DNA of 64,000 nt from Algoriphagus mannitolivorans DSM 15301 (GTDB lineage Bacteria > Bacteroidota > Bacteroidia > Cytophagales > Cyclobacteriaceae): contig NZ_AUBV01000001.1 in the NCBI RefSeq assembly GCF_000429425.1, forward strand, positions 248,001 through 312,000, given 5' to 3'. Below are positions 9,210-18,438 of the stretch, in pieces. A model generated the notes under the pieces. The model was not told the DNA's origin, searched no databases, and saw only the letters and a list, made by a program, of their open reading frames with translations. A program made the translations under genes and the position numbers. How positions within the stretch are numbered: the stretch's first letter is position 1; every line of letters begins with the position of its first letter.

Positions 9210-11636
9210 CTATTCATTCTTAATACTCTTCACCGGATTGGCCCAAGCAGCTCGGAGAGTTTGCGAGATCACAGTAGCGGCTGCAATGGCACCTGCAATC
9301 AATCCTGCCCAAAGAAAGACGGTCCAATGCACCCCGATTTTATAGGCGAAATCTTGAAGCCAAGCACTCATCCCATACCATGATATCGGAATCGCGATTA
9401 AAAATCCTATGCCTACCAGTTTGAGAAAGTCTTTTCCCAAAAGCATTAAAATATTACCGGTCTCAGCGCCCATCACTTTTCGGATCCCTATTTCCCGGGT
9501 TCGCTGCTCTGTTGCAAATGTGACTAAACCCAATAGTCCCAAAATGGAAATCAACACAGCCAAGGCGGAAAAGAAGGTGAAAATAGTTTTCACCCTATTT
9601 TCCGATTCGTATTGGCGATTGAAGCCTTCATCCACAAAGTTGGGTTCAAATGGAAAATCAGGTCTCATCTGTGCCCATTCCTCCTGTAAATAAGACAATA
9701 CTTGCTCCCGTTGATCTGATTTGATTTTCAGACTGATTTGGTTTTTTCGGTCATGGGCCACCAAAAATACGATTGGTACAATGGGCTGATGAAGGCTTTC
9801 AAAGTGGAAGTCCTTCATGACTCCGGTGACAAACCCCCTTCTCCCTCCATAGTGAAATTGCTTTCCAATGGCCTCCTCAGGATTAGCCCAGCCGATTTCC
9901 CGGATGGCGGTTTCATTTAATAGAAAAGCCTCTGTGGAGTCGCTTGCAAGATTAAAGTTGAAAGTTCGACCGGCCACGATCGGAATACCATAGGTATCCA
10001 AGAAGTTATGAGCGACATGAATATCTGCGATCCGAATATTCAGTTGGGACATTTCACCATTGACCTCAGCAGTGGCTCCTTGGGAGTCCAAAAGCCTACC
10101 AGATGGCACCCTGCTTGAAATACTTACCGACTCGATTCCAGGGTGATTTTCGAGACGGTCTTTTATCATAAGGTAGTTTTCCCGCATCGCTTCATTGGAA
10201 GGCAATACCACCATATCTTCTTTTTCAAATCCCAGGTCCTTATTGACCATAAAGTTCAATTGACCAATCACGACCAATACAGCCACGATCAGGACTACTG
10301 AGATTGCAAACTGCCCTACGACCAAAAATGAGCGAAAACTCTCATGGGCTTTCCCAGCCTTAAAAGCTCCTTTGAGAACTTTCGCAGGAGTAAAACCAGA
10401 TAAGAATAATGCTGGATAACTACCCGAAATCAAGCCTACAAAAATCATAATTCCGAAAATCCCCAATAGAAGTTCGGGCTTTTGGAAAAGGCTTAAGCTC
10501 AAAGGTCTCTCGGCAAAGTCTGCGAAAATGGGGAGAAAAAACACCACCAATACCAAAGCCAAAATCATGGAAAGAATGGTCATTACAAAAGATTCTCCCA
10601 AAAACTGGCGGATCAATAAACTTCGATCTGCTCCCATGACTTTTCTAAGCCCCACCTCCATGGAGCGAAGGGAAGATCTTGCCGTGGAAAGGTTCATGAA
10701 GTTGATACAAGCAATCAACAAGATGAAAAAGGCTACGGCCAGATAAATGTACACGTAATCAATATTTCCGTTGGGCTCTATTTCAGAATCCAAATTGGAA
10801 TAAAGGTGAATATCCTTTATGGGCCACAAAATCAGCTGGGTACCTTTGGACATCGGAATTCCGGCCTGATTCTCTCCCATATGCCGGTCAATCAAAGCCG
10901 GCAGCTTGGCTTCAAATTCCTTGTAATCCAAGCCTTCCCGGAGCTTGATATACGTTGAAAAATTATTGGATCCATAGTTGGACATGAAGGCTTCCAGGCC
11001 TCCGTAAAACTGAACTACCGGTACCATGGAAGCTAAAAAATCGACCTGAAAGTGAGAATTTTCAGGCATATCCTCAATTACACCTCTCACCTGAAAAGTC
11101 ATTTCCTGTCCATTCAGCAAGACCAATAGCTCATTTCCCACAGCTGGAGAATTTCCGAAGTATTTTTTTGCAGTGCTTTCCGAAAGAACCAATCCATCTG
11201 CTTGGTTTAAAGCACTTTTACCCTCTCCCTCTAAAACTTTCCATCCAAAAACATCAAAAGTCTCCTGATCAGCAAAGAAAAAGCGGTCCTCCTCAAAGGC
11301 GTTTCCACCAGATTTGATCAAAGGGTCAAAATTGAAAAGCCGTGCTGAGACCTCTACATCTTCTGGAAAATCAGACTGAATCAATGGCCCAAAAGGAGGA
11401 GCCGTATGTCCCAAATGAAGGCTGACCTCACCATCTGGATTAAACCATGCTCTTGAGACTCTATATATCCTGTCCCCATCTGGATGATAATTATCGTAGC
11501 TGAGTTCAAATTGGACATACAATAAAATGATAATACTGACTGCCATCCCGATTGCCAGCCCAACCAGATTGATCAGAACATACATCGGGTGTTTCTTGGC
11601 ATTTCGGAAGACGATTTTAAAGTAGTTTTTGAACAT
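9210..11636 (-). CDS. FtsX/MacB-type ABC transporter permease (2 of 4)
   Basis: The start is put at 11636 (MFKNYFKIVFRNAKKHPMY), because the longer frame from 11669 adds 11 residues that do not fit the family's usual beginning. This ~808-residue permease has the double MacB-core/FtsX architecture, with LLIACINFMNLSTARSS and REIGIRKVMGAETG as landmarks of the two membrane halves. It follows the DUF2807 gene on the same strand, but a terminator hairpin lies between them. I found no sigma-54-like element of its own, so expression may come from readthrough or from an unrecognised promoter. The substrate is unknown. Confidence 0.85.
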   Translation of the reverse strand: MFKNYFKIVFRNAKKHPMYVLINLVGLAIGMAVSIIILLYVQFELSYDNYHPDGDRIYRVSRAWFNPDGEVSLHLGHTAPPFGPLIQSDFPEDVEVSARLFNFDPLIKSGGNAFEEDRFFFADQETFDVFGWKVLEGEGKSALNQADGLVLSESTAKKYFGNSPAVGNELLVLLNGQEMTFQVRGVIEDMPENSHFQVDFLASMVPVVQFYGGLEAFMSNYGSNNFSTYIKLREGLDYKEFEAKLPALIDRHMGENQAGIPMSKGTQLILWPIKDIHLYSNLDSEIEPNGNIDYVYIYLAVAFFILLIACINFMNLSTARSSLRSMEVGLRKVMGADRSLLIRQFLGESFVMTILSMILALVLVVFFLPIFADFAERPLSLSLFQKPELLLGIFGIMIFVGLISGSYPALFLSGFTPAKVLKGAFKAGKAHESFRSFLVVGQFAISVVLIVAVLVVIGQLNFMVNKDLGFEKEDMVVLPSNEAMRENYLMIKDRLENHPGIESVSISSRVPSGRLLDSQGATAEVNGEMSQLNIRIADIHVAHNFLDTYGIPIVAGRTFNFNLASDSTEAFLLNETAIREIGWANPEEAIGKQFHYGGRRGFVTGVMKDFHFESLHQPIVPIVFLVAHDRKNQISLKIKSDQREQVLSYLQEEWAQMRPDFPFEPNFVDEGFNRQYESENRVKTIFTFFSALAVLISILGLLGLVTFATEQRTREIGIRKVMGAETGNILMLLGKDFLKLVGIGFLIAIPISWYGMSAWLQDFAYKIGVHWTVFLWAGLIAGAIAAATVISQTLRAAWANPVKSIKNE

Positions 11637-11670
11637 TTTTCCTTGAAGATTTTTAATGAATGGTGTCAAT

Positions 11671-11705
11671 AAAAAATGCCGACAAGAGGTACTTTATCGG
11701 CATTT
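11671..11705 (-). terminator. Intrinsic terminator of the DUF2807 gene
   Basis: On the minus strand AAATGCCGA (11705-11697) pairs with TCGGCATTT (11682-11674), followed by a T-run. The hairpin lies 27 bp after the DUF2807 stop and just upstream of permease 2. Confidence 0.75.
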
Positions 11706-11731
11706 AGTCGATCATAGAGCTGGATTTGGGC

Positions 11732-12424
11732 TTATTTTTGGATCACTTTGGTAGAACCGGAAATTCCGATACTTTTTTTCTCAGGATTTCCTCTGTAGTA
11801 GATATTTCCTGAACCTGAGGAACCCACGATTAGGGCATCTTTGACGCTGATAGCGGTATTACCAGAACCGGATTTTCCGATATCCACGGCATCAGCTACA
11901 AAATCCAAAGCCTCCAAATCGCCTGAACCTGACTGTCCGATATGGGCTTTATCGGCTTGTCCCCCTGCGATATAAATTTTTCCGGACCCACTCATACCTA
12001 CATTCAGCTTTCCCGCATTGATTCTTTTGGTCGTGATGCTTCCTGAGCCTGAAAGGCCAATGGAAAAACTATCCGCTCCGAAATCTGACTCTAATATCAT
12101 ATCTCCGGAACCGCCATTTCCCACGGATTCCAATTCTCTGACAGTCACATATACCTTGAGATCTACATTCTTCCAGTTGCCTCTTTCCAGCTTGATTTTC
12201 AATCTTTCACCTTCTATTTCGGTGATGACCTTGCTAAGATCAAAACTTGAAGACTCAAGTCTCACTTCGTCTTTGGAGCCTTTTTGGATATAGACATCCC
12301 AGCTTCCGTTGTTTTCAATTTGAGTAAAATGTCCCGGAGTACGGGTTTCTGTTTTTTGTGCAAATGCAGCCACTCCTACCAAAAAAGTAAAGAGAAAAGC
12401 CGCTTGAAATTTTTGGAGGTTCAT
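11732..12424 (-). CDS. Secreted DUF2807 (putative auto-transporter adhesin head GIN) protein
   Basis: The start is set at 12424 (MNLQKFQAAFLFTFLVGVAAFAQ), since this gives a clean Sec signal peptide; the frame opens 12 codons earlier. After cleavage ~205 residues remain. The C-terminal two thirds is a series of ~20-residue rungs, each with a GxSGSG turn (GLSGSGS, GMSGSGK, GQSGSGD, GKSGSGN, GSSGSGN), predicting a right-handed beta-helix typical of DUF2807. Family members are periplasmic or surface proteins without a firm biochemical role. It lies among the four permeases and has its own sigma-54-like element with an upstream site, so it is probably co-regulated with the export system. Confidence 0.8.
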   Translation of the reverse strand: MNLQKFQAAFLFTFLVGVAAFAQKTETRTPGHFTQIENNGSWDVYIQKGSKDEVRLESSSFDLSKVITEIEGERLKIKLERGNWKNVDLKVYVTVRELESVGNGGSGDMILESDFGADSFSIGLSGSGSITTKRINAGKLNVGMSGSGKIYIAGGQADKAHIGQSGSGDLEALDFVADAVDIGKSGSGNTAISVKDALIVGSSGSGNIYYRGNPEKKSIGISGSTKVIQK

Positions 12425-12463
12425 AGTTTTGGGGTTTTCAGTTGGTTTATGGGTAATCATATT

Positions 12464-12479
12464 TTCAGGAATTATGCCA
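12464..12479 (-). promoter_or_regulatory. Sigma-54-like -24/-12 element of the DUF2807 gene
   Basis: On the minus strand TGGCAT-AATTC-CTGAA begins at 12479. The -24 half fits well (5 of 6). The -12 half is weak, with GA in place of GC. It lies ~40 bp from the start codon, and a CGAAC...CCG site lies 61 bp upstream. Confidence 0.4.
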
Positions 12480-12530
12480 AGGGGAAAAGATGTCTGGAAG
12501 CTTCTCAGCGCATTTTTGTAATTGTTTGAT

Positions 12531-12566
12531 GTCCGAAGCGAACCAGTTTTGACCGTACACGGACGT
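12531..12566. promoter_or_regulatory. Candidate activator-binding region upstream of DUF2807 gene
   Basis: CGAACCAGTTTTGACCG (12539-12555) resembles the sites at 7766 and 20441. It is framed by GTCCG (12531-12535) and CGGAC (12560-12564), an inverted pair. It is placed 61 bp upstream of the proposed -24 GG. Confidence 0.4.
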
Positions 12567-12601
12567 TCATTTTTCGGTCTTTTCTTTTTTATCTAGAATT
12601 A

Positions 12602-15025
12602 CTACTCGCTTTTCAAATAATCCACAGGATTGGAAGCTGCTGTTTTAAAGCTTTGAAAACTAATCGTCACCCAAGCAATTACAATAGAGATCAAGCCTGC
12701 AATCAGGATTAGCCACCATCCTATTTCTGTTCGGTAAGCAAAATTCTGAAGCCAGTATTTTTCCAAAAAGAAATAGCTCAAAGGACCTGCGAGCATAAAA
12801 GCCAATACCACCAAAAGGGTAAAGTCTTTGCTCAAGAGCGTCACTAAATTCACCATAGAAGCTCCTAAGGCTTTGCGGATACTAATCTCCTTGGATCGCT
12901 GCTCCGCGGTGTAGGCCGCCAGTCCAAACAAGCCTAAACAGGCAATGCCGATAGCCAGCACGGTAAAAATGAGAATGATATTTCCCATTTTTTCCTCTTT
13001 TTGAAATAGGAGATTAAAGTCCGAATCCAAAAAGGAATATTCAAAAGGGGCTCCATTGGCATGCATTTTCCAAATCGTCTCCAAGGCATCCAACTTATCA
13101 CCTACCTGTCCGGGACTTAGGCGAACCGCGATTTCATTGAAGTCTCTTCTAGATCCCAACATCATCACCAGTGGCCTCACATGCTGTCTTAAGCTCTCAT
13201 AATTGTAATCTTCCAGGACGCCGATCACTTTACGATAAGTCACTGAACCGTCCTCACTCCAAAACCCTCCTATTTCTTGGGTTCCATCCAATTCCGTCCA
13301 GCCCATTTGGGCAAAGGCTGTTTCATTGACCAAAATGGCACCCGTGTCGGAAGGAATATCTTTGGAAAAGAACCTTCCTTGAGCAAGGCTTAAACCCAGA
13401 GTTTCCAGATGATTTTCATCAACCACATTGATATTGCAAAGAATATCCTGCTGCTTGTCTTTGGTACGCATCACGGAGTTCCAGTCCACTCTGGGAGGAA
13501 GAGAATTGGAGAAACTAGCATTGGAAAATCCAGTTTGGTTCAATAGCTCCTGCTTAAAAGCGCCTTGATTTTCGCCTAAGGCGCGCACATGCAATAGCGA
13601 AAGCACATTTTCCTTATCAAAACCAAGGTTTTTCTCCTGCATGTATCCAAGCTGCTTATAGACAACCATACTACTGATGATCAAGGCAGTAGAAATAAAA
13701 AACTGAAAAACCACTAGGCTACTTCGCAATTGGGAACGCTTCATTCCAGCTCTGATTTTCCCTTTCAATACCGCTGCCGGACCAAATGAAGTCAAGTAAA
13801 AAGCTGGGTAAGATCCTGCTACCAAGCCTACCAAAATCATAAAGAACAAAAAGCCCAAGATAAACTCAGGCTGAATCAGAAATCCAAAGCCAAGGTCTTT
13901 ACCGGATAGGTTATTGAATGGCTTCAGAAGAATCACAATAATTGCCAAAGCTAGCAAGCCCGCCAAGAAACTGTTCAAGATGGATTCTGATAAAAATTGG
14001 CTGATAAGGCGGCTTTTTTGTGCGCCGATAGACTTTCTAACGCCAACTTCTTTGGCACGATTTGCTGATCGGGCCGTAGATAGATTCATGAAATTGATGC
14101 AGGCAATCAGAAGAATAAACACGGCAATACCACCAAAGAGAACCAGGTATTGCTCATTGCCAGAAGCCTTGATCTCGTCATTGGTCTCTGATTTCAGATA
14201 AATATCCCGAAGAGGAATGGTTTGAATTCCGTAAGCATTTCCCTGCTCTCGAAAAGCCTGAAGAGAAATTCCCAAAAACATCTGGATTTCTTCTCCGACG
14301 TATTTTTCTACAAAGCCATTTAAAGCCTTCTGAATATCCTCAGGATTTGCTCCTTCTACCAGTTTGTAATAGGTGTAGATATTGTTACTGGTCCAGTTTT
14401 CCTGCTCAAAAAACCAGATATTCTCTCCTGAAATTACCGCATCAAAATCCAGATGAGAGTTGTCAGGCATATCTTCTGATACCCCCGTCACCTCCAAAGG
14501 AGTCTGATTAGAACCACTGAGAATGGTTTGACCGATAGGGTCTTCTTCTCCAAAGTATTTTTCTGCCACCGATTGTGACAGCACAATTTTATCCGGACCC
14601 AGCAAGGCTGTTTGCGGATTTCCCTTGATTAGTTTAAATCCAAAAAACTCGAAAAAATTCGGATCCGCTGCTAAAACCACTGGTTCAGTAAACGCTTTTT
14701 CTTCGAGCTTCAGAGGAAAGGTTCTCATCAATCCAAACCTGACCACCTCTTCTACCTGAGCAATTTCTTCAGCCATCGCAGGCCCCATAGGCGTCGCAGA
14801 GGTAGAGGAAGTGAATTCATTCCCATTCATTTTACCCAGAACATTGGCCCGATAAATCCTATGACCCTCCGGGATAAACTCATCGTAACTCAGTTCATCG
14901 AGTATGAAAAGGCAAATCAGAATGCTGGCGGACATTCCAAGGCTTAGACCAATGATATTGATCGCTGAATAAATCTTGTTTCGCTTGAGATTACGATAGG
15001 CAATCTTGAAATAGTTTTTCCACAT
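12602..15025 (-). CDS. FtsX/MacB-type ABC transporter permease (3 of 4)
   Basis: This 807-residue protein opens with MWKNYFKIAYRNLKRNKIY and has the same two-half architecture as its paralogues: periplasmic MacB-core, membrane block with LLIACINFMNLSTARSANRAKE, second periplasmic domain, and terminal FtsX block with SKEISIRKALGA. It has the best sigma-54-like promoter of the cluster upstream (15113-15128). No ATPase is adjacent; it presumably shares the one at 17728 or one elsewhere. Exported substrate unknown. Confidence 0.85.
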   Translation of the reverse strand: MWKNYFKIAYRNLKRNKIYSAINIIGLSLGMSASILICLFILDELSYDEFIPEGHRIYRANVLGKMNGNEFTSSTSATPMGPAMAEEIAQVEEVVRFGLMRTFPLKLEEKAFTEPVVLAADPNFFEFFGFKLIKGNPQTALLGPDKIVLSQSVAEKYFGEEDPIGQTILSGSNQTPLEVTGVSEDMPDNSHLDFDAVISGENIWFFEQENWTSNNIYTYYKLVEGANPEDIQKALNGFVEKYVGEEIQMFLGISLQAFREQGNAYGIQTIPLRDIYLKSETNDEIKASGNEQYLVLFGGIAVFILLIACINFMNLSTARSANRAKEVGVRKSIGAQKSRLISQFLSESILNSFLAGLLALAIIVILLKPFNNLSGKDLGFGFLIQPEFILGFLFFMILVGLVAGSYPAFYLTSFGPAAVLKGKIRAGMKRSQLRSSLVVFQFFISTALIISSMVVYKQLGYMQEKNLGFDKENVLSLLHVRALGENQGAFKQELLNQTGFSNASFSNSLPPRVDWNSVMRTKDKQQDILCNINVVDENHLETLGLSLAQGRFFSKDIPSDTGAILVNETAFAQMGWTELDGTQEIGGFWSEDGSVTYRKVIGVLEDYNYESLRQHVRPLVMMLGSRRDFNEIAVRLSPGQVGDKLDALETIWKMHANGAPFEYSFLDSDFNLLFQKEEKMGNIILIFTVLAIGIACLGLFGLAAYTAEQRSKEISIRKALGASMVNLVTLLSKDFTLLVVLAFMLAGPLSYFFLEKYWLQNFAYRTEIGWWLILIAGLISIVIAWVTISFQSFKTAASNPVDYLKSE

Positions 15026-15112
15026 AGTTGGCTGGTTTTGAAGTGTTTATGAAACAGGAAAAATGAGTTGGTTTAGTTTACATACTTGAGATGCAGCTGC
15101 TAGAGAAAAGGT

Positions 15113-15128
15113 TGCAAAGAGATGTCCA
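15113..15128 (-). promoter_or_regulatory. Sigma-54-like -24/-12 promoter of permease 3
   Basis: On the minus strand TGGACA-TCTCT-TTGCA begins at 15128. It has the invariant GG and GC with exactly ten bases between and a full TTGCA -12 half. It lies ~90 bp from the start codon and just beyond the terminator of the preceding permease gene. Confidence 0.6.
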
Positions 15129-15135
15129 ATAATAA

Positions 15136-15168
15136 AAAATGCCCCCCAGTGCATCTGAGAGGCATTTT
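15136..15168 (-). terminator. Intrinsic terminator after permease 4
   Basis: AAAATGCC (15136-15143) and GGCATTTT (15161-15168) form the stem; on the minus strand a T-run follows. It ends the operon whose last gene stops at 15222. Confidence 0.75.
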
Positions 15169-15192
15169 CATAAAATTCATCAGGTCACAAAG

Positions 15193-15217
15193 TGTCCATT
15201 TTGGTCACTTTCGGACA
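15193..15217. promoter_or_regulatory. Candidate activator-binding site upstream of permease 3
   Basis: TGTCC (15193-15197) and GGACA (15213-15217) form an inverted pair around an A/T-rich centre. The pair lies ~67 bp upstream of the -24 GG, in register with the sites of the other sigma-54-like promoters. The half-site spacing differs from theirs. Confidence 0.35.
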
Positions 15218-15221
15218 AAGC

Positions 15222-17591
15222 TTATTCTGTTTTTATAGCTTGAACCGGATTGCTTCTCACGGCTCGCATAGATTGGAGGGTAACCGTGATTAAAGCAATT
15301 CCTAAAATCAAGACTCCTGCCAATGGGATAAACCACCACTCAAAATTTATTCGGTAGGCATAGCCTTCCAGCCAATCTTTCATAAACCAATAAGCCAATG
15401 CCGAGCCGATCAAAATGGAAACCATGACCACTAGAATAAATTCCCGGTTGATCACCTGCAAAATATGGATGGTAGATGCTCCCAAGACTTTTCGGATGCC
15501 TATTTCCTTGGTTTTTTGCTCGGCAACATGGGCTGAAAGTCCCAACAAACCCAAGCAGGAAATCAAAATAGTCAGCATACTGAAGTATTGGGCCAAATCC
15601 CTCAAGCGCACATCATCTTGATACATCCTTGCATAGTTTTCATCTACAAACTGGTAGGTAAAGGGGAAAACTGGGTTTAGCTCCTCAGCGACATTTTGAA
15701 TGGACGCTAACGTTTCTTGCATTTCTCCTGCTTTTACCCGAATGAAGGCATTCGAGGCAAAACTAGGATCCAAAATGATAAAGGCCGGCTCCATCACTTG
15801 GTGAAAGCTTTGAAAGTGGAAATTTTCCACTACTCCAGACACTTGACGCGTCTCCCCATTGATGGTTACCATTCTGTTTTCCGGATTATTTTGGGTAATA
15901 AGCTCAAAAGCTTTTCGATTCAGAATGACCGATAGAGTGGAATCTGCTCCTTTTTCTCTAGAAAAGTCCTCCCCATCGATCAGCTTCATACCCATTGTGG
16001 ACATAAAGTCATAATCCACCAAAATCCGCTCAAAAAGGGCATTGAAATCCGGGTCTTTCCCTTCCCATTCTATCCCACCGGTATTGGAATTTCTTCCCAA
16101 TAAATTGTGGGTAGTCCGAGTGACCGATTCTATGTTGGGATTGTTTTCTAATTGGGTTTTGAAAATCTCGTAATTCTCAAAAAGCTCTCCTTCCAAAGGC
16201 ACCAAAACCAATTGATCCTTTTCGTAACCGATATTCTGCTTAAGCGCATAATTGATCTGCTGAAATACTACCACCGTGGAAACAATCAGAGCTGTTGCCA
16301 AAATAAATTGGAAAAGCACCAATCCTTTTCGAGCCCATACCACGCCCTTACTGCCTTGCAGGTGATTTTTGAAAACTGATACAACTTTGGTTGCAGAAAG
16401 ATAAAATGCAGGATAACTCCCTGAAACCAATCCAGTAAACAGGATGATGATTCCAAATTGGGCCCAAAACAAGCCCTCCCCAAGGGGCAAATCCATGGAT
16501 TTCCCTGTTAAAGTATTGAAAACAGGAAGGGTCAGTTGGACCAAAAGCAAGGCAAAAATTCCAGAAAATAGAGTAATCAACACCGATTCACTGAGAAATT
16601 GGTAAATGAGTGAAGATTTGTCGGCTCCTGAGACTTTTCGAACGCCCACTTCCTTCGCACGTTTTTGCGATTTGGCAGTGGATAGATTCATGAAGTTGAT
16701 ACAGGCGATCAACAAAATGAATATTCCAATCATTGCAAAAAGCTTTACGGTTTTGATTCGCCCTTCTTGAGGTTTCCCGTCTTTCCATGAACCATGGAGG
16801 TATATTTCTGATTGTGGATAGGCAAAAAGCTTCACATTGCTGTTTTCATTTCGCTGGGCAATAAAATCCTCTATAGACTCAGAAAACTTATCTCCATCCG
16901 TTCTTTCCTGCAATTTCACAATGGTACTGGGCCCATTGTTTCCCCATTGTTTCAGCCATTGATTGTAAGGCTTATCAAACATCACCTGATAAGGAAGGAT
17001 AAACTCAAATTTTGAATTCACCTTATTGCCCAAACTTTTCAAAACTCCCTGTACAATAAAGAGTTCTTCCCCTTCATTGCTGACCAGCTGAACGGACTCT
17101 CCGATGACATCGGTTGTGCCAAAAACCTTCTCTGCGGCTTCTTCCGTCAAGACAATGTGGGACTTATCGGTCAGTGCCAGCTCCTTATTTCCATACAAAA
17201 AAGGATACTGCATGATATGGAGGTAGTCAGCTCCAGCAAAAAAGCCGGTAAGTTTGATTCGCTTTTCACCGTTGACAAAAAGATGCTCCTCATTCCAAGA
17301 ATAGGTGGCTGCTTTATCCACCTCCGAAAGATTCTCCTTCATGGCTTCTGCCAGAATTCCGGGGGTTGAGGTAGTCGTGAAAATATCGGAACCATAAGAC
17401 TGATGCTCCATGATGCGATAAACTTGCTCTGATTCCGCCAAACCTTTCCCAACCTCAAACTCACTTTTGATCCACAGGCCAATCAATATTGCCGCCCAGA
17501 GGCCTAAAGCCAAACCAAATAAGTTGATAAAAAAGGTCAGCTTATGCTTTGCAAAGCCCCGAAAAGCAATTTTTAGATAGTTGGATAGCAT
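15222..17591 (-). CDS. FtsX/MacB-type ABC transporter permease (4 of 4)
   Basis: This 789-residue permease starts MLSNYLKIAFRGFAKHKLTF. It has the N-terminal TM, a periplasmic domain, LLIACINFMNLSTAKSQKRAKE as first membrane landmark, a second periplasmic domain, and TKEIGIRKVLGAST in the terminal FtsX block. It is the permease nearest the ATPase and adaptor genes and is the likely final gene of the hlyD-ATPase-permease operon. A 110-bp repeat-bounded segment separates it from the ATPase. Together these three would form a complete MacAB-like pump, apart from an outer-membrane channel, which is not in the window. Confidence 0.87.
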   Translation of the reverse strand: MLSNYLKIAFRGFAKHKLTFFINLFGLALGLWAAILIGLWIKSEFEVGKGLAESEQVYRIMEHQSYGSDIFTTTSTPGILAEAMKENLSEVDKAATYSWNEEHLFVNGEKRIKLTGFFAGADYLHIMQYPFLYGNKELALTDKSHIVLTEEAAEKVFGTTDVIGESVQLVSNEGEELFIVQGVLKSLGNKVNSKFEFILPYQVMFDKPYNQWLKQWGNNGPSTIVKLQERTDGDKFSESIEDFIAQRNENSNVKLFAYPQSEIYLHGSWKDGKPQEGRIKTVKLFAMIGIFILLIACINFMNLSTAKSQKRAKEVGVRKVSGADKSSLIYQFLSESVLITLFSGIFALLLVQLTLPVFNTLTGKSMDLPLGEGLFWAQFGIIILFTGLVSGSYPAFYLSATKVVSVFKNHLQGSKGVVWARKGLVLFQFILATALIVSTVVVFQQINYALKQNIGYEKDQLVLVPLEGELFENYEIFKTQLENNPNIESVTRTTHNLLGRNSNTGGIEWEGKDPDFNALFERILVDYDFMSTMGMKLIDGEDFSREKGADSTLSVILNRKAFELITQNNPENRMVTINGETRQVSGVVENFHFQSFHQVMEPAFIILDPSFASNAFIRVKAGEMQETLASIQNVAEELNPVFPFTYQFVDENYARMYQDDVRLRDLAQYFSMLTILISCLGLLGLSAHVAEQKTKEIGIRKVLGASTIHILQVINREFILVVMVSILIGSALAYWFMKDWLEGYAYRINFEWWFIPLAGVLILGIALITVTLQSMRAVRSNPVQAIKTE

Positions 17592-17609
17592 GGAAGAAAA
17601 TTAAAGTTA

Positions 17610-17719
17610 GAAGACGGGAGACCGAAGACCGAAGTAGTTCATGAATTAGGCCGAATTGGAAATTAATTGGATAAACCTAAGTCAGGAGAATCTCTTCCAT
17701 CTCCCGTCTTCGGTCTTCC
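17610..17719. repeat. 110-bp repeat-bounded insertion between ATPase and permease 4 (MITE-like)
   Basis: One end (17610-17634) is a 25-bp sequence made of GAAGACGGGA and GAAGACCG-type units. The other end (17698-17719) carries the same units in inverted orientation (CTCCCGTCTTCGGTCTTCC). The 25-bp end is identical to the one at 18439-18463 that bounds the S23 gene segment. The middle, ~60 bp, is A/T-rich and non-coding. Without it the ATPase stop and permease start would be ~27 bp apart. It resembles a non-autonomous or empty form of the neighbouring S23 cassette. Confidence 0.5.
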
Positions 17720-17727
17720 AAACTTAT

Positions 17728-18426
17728 CTACACATGAAACTGCTCCCGGATATTTTCGGTCACTACTTTTCCATCAAATAAGTTGATCACTCTATGTGCG
17801 TAATTAGCATCATGAGGAGAGTGAGTTACCATCACAATGGTAGTTCCTTCGTTATTCAACTCCTCTAATAGGCGCATCACTTCTTCACCATTTTTGGAAT
17901 CCAAGTTACCGGTAGGTTCATCGGCAAGGATCACAGAAGGCTTGGCCACAATTGCTCTTGCAATGGCCACACGCTGCTGCTGACCTCCGGAAAGTTGCTG
18001 AGGAAAGTGATTTCTCCGGTGCATGATATTCATTCGGGTCAATACTTCTTCTACCCTTTTCTTGCGCTCATCCACAGGAGTCTTCAGATAAAGCAAGGGA
18101 AGCTCCACATTTTCAAAAACGGTCAGTTCATCGATCAAATTAAAGCTCTGGAAGACAAAGCCGATGTTCCCTTTTCTCAAGGCAGATCTTTGTCTTTCGG
18201 AAAATTTGGCAACCTCCTTATCCAAAAAATAATATTCTCCGCTATCCGGATTGTCTAATAGCCCGATGATGTTTAGCAAGGTGGATTTGCCACAACCAGA
18301 AGGCCCCATGATGGCGACAAATTCGCCTTTTTTGATTTCCATTTGGATGCCATCCAAAGCGGTGGTTTCTACTTCCTCCGTGGTGTAGAGCTTCCGGAGG
18401 TTTACAGTTTTGATTACGTTTTCCAT
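17728..18426 (-). CDS. MacB/LolD-type ABC transporter ATPase
   Basis: This 232-residue cytoplasmic ATPase has all the expected motifs: Walker A GPSGCGKST (41-49), Q-loop FVFQSFNLI, signature LSGGQQQR, Walker B VILADEPTGNLD and the switch His in VTHS. Length and motifs place it with the MacB/LolD/FtsE exporters that work with FtsX-like permeases. It is the only ATPase in this cluster, so it may energise all four permeases; this is inference. Its start is 12 bp downstream of a repeat end, and the stop is 8 bp from another. It likely belongs to one operon with hlyD upstream and permease 4 downstream. Confidence 0.92.
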   Translation of the reverse strand: MENVIKTVNLRKLYTTEEVETTALDGIQMEIKKGEFVAIMGPSGCGKSTLLNIIGLLDNPDSGEYYFLDKEVAKFSERQRSALRKGNIGFVFQSFNLIDELTVFENVELPLLYLKTPVDERKKRVEEVLTRMNIMHRRNHFPQQLSGGQQQRVAIARAIVAKPSVILADEPTGNLDSKNGEEVMRLLEELNNEGTTIVMVTHSPHDANYAHRVINLFDGKVVTENIREQFHV

Positions 18427-18438
18427 GGTTTTGAGTTT

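Noticed and set aside
9061-9345. 94-residue plus-strand ORF
   Set aside because: It consists of intergenic repeats and the antisense end of permease 2, with no protein-like pattern.
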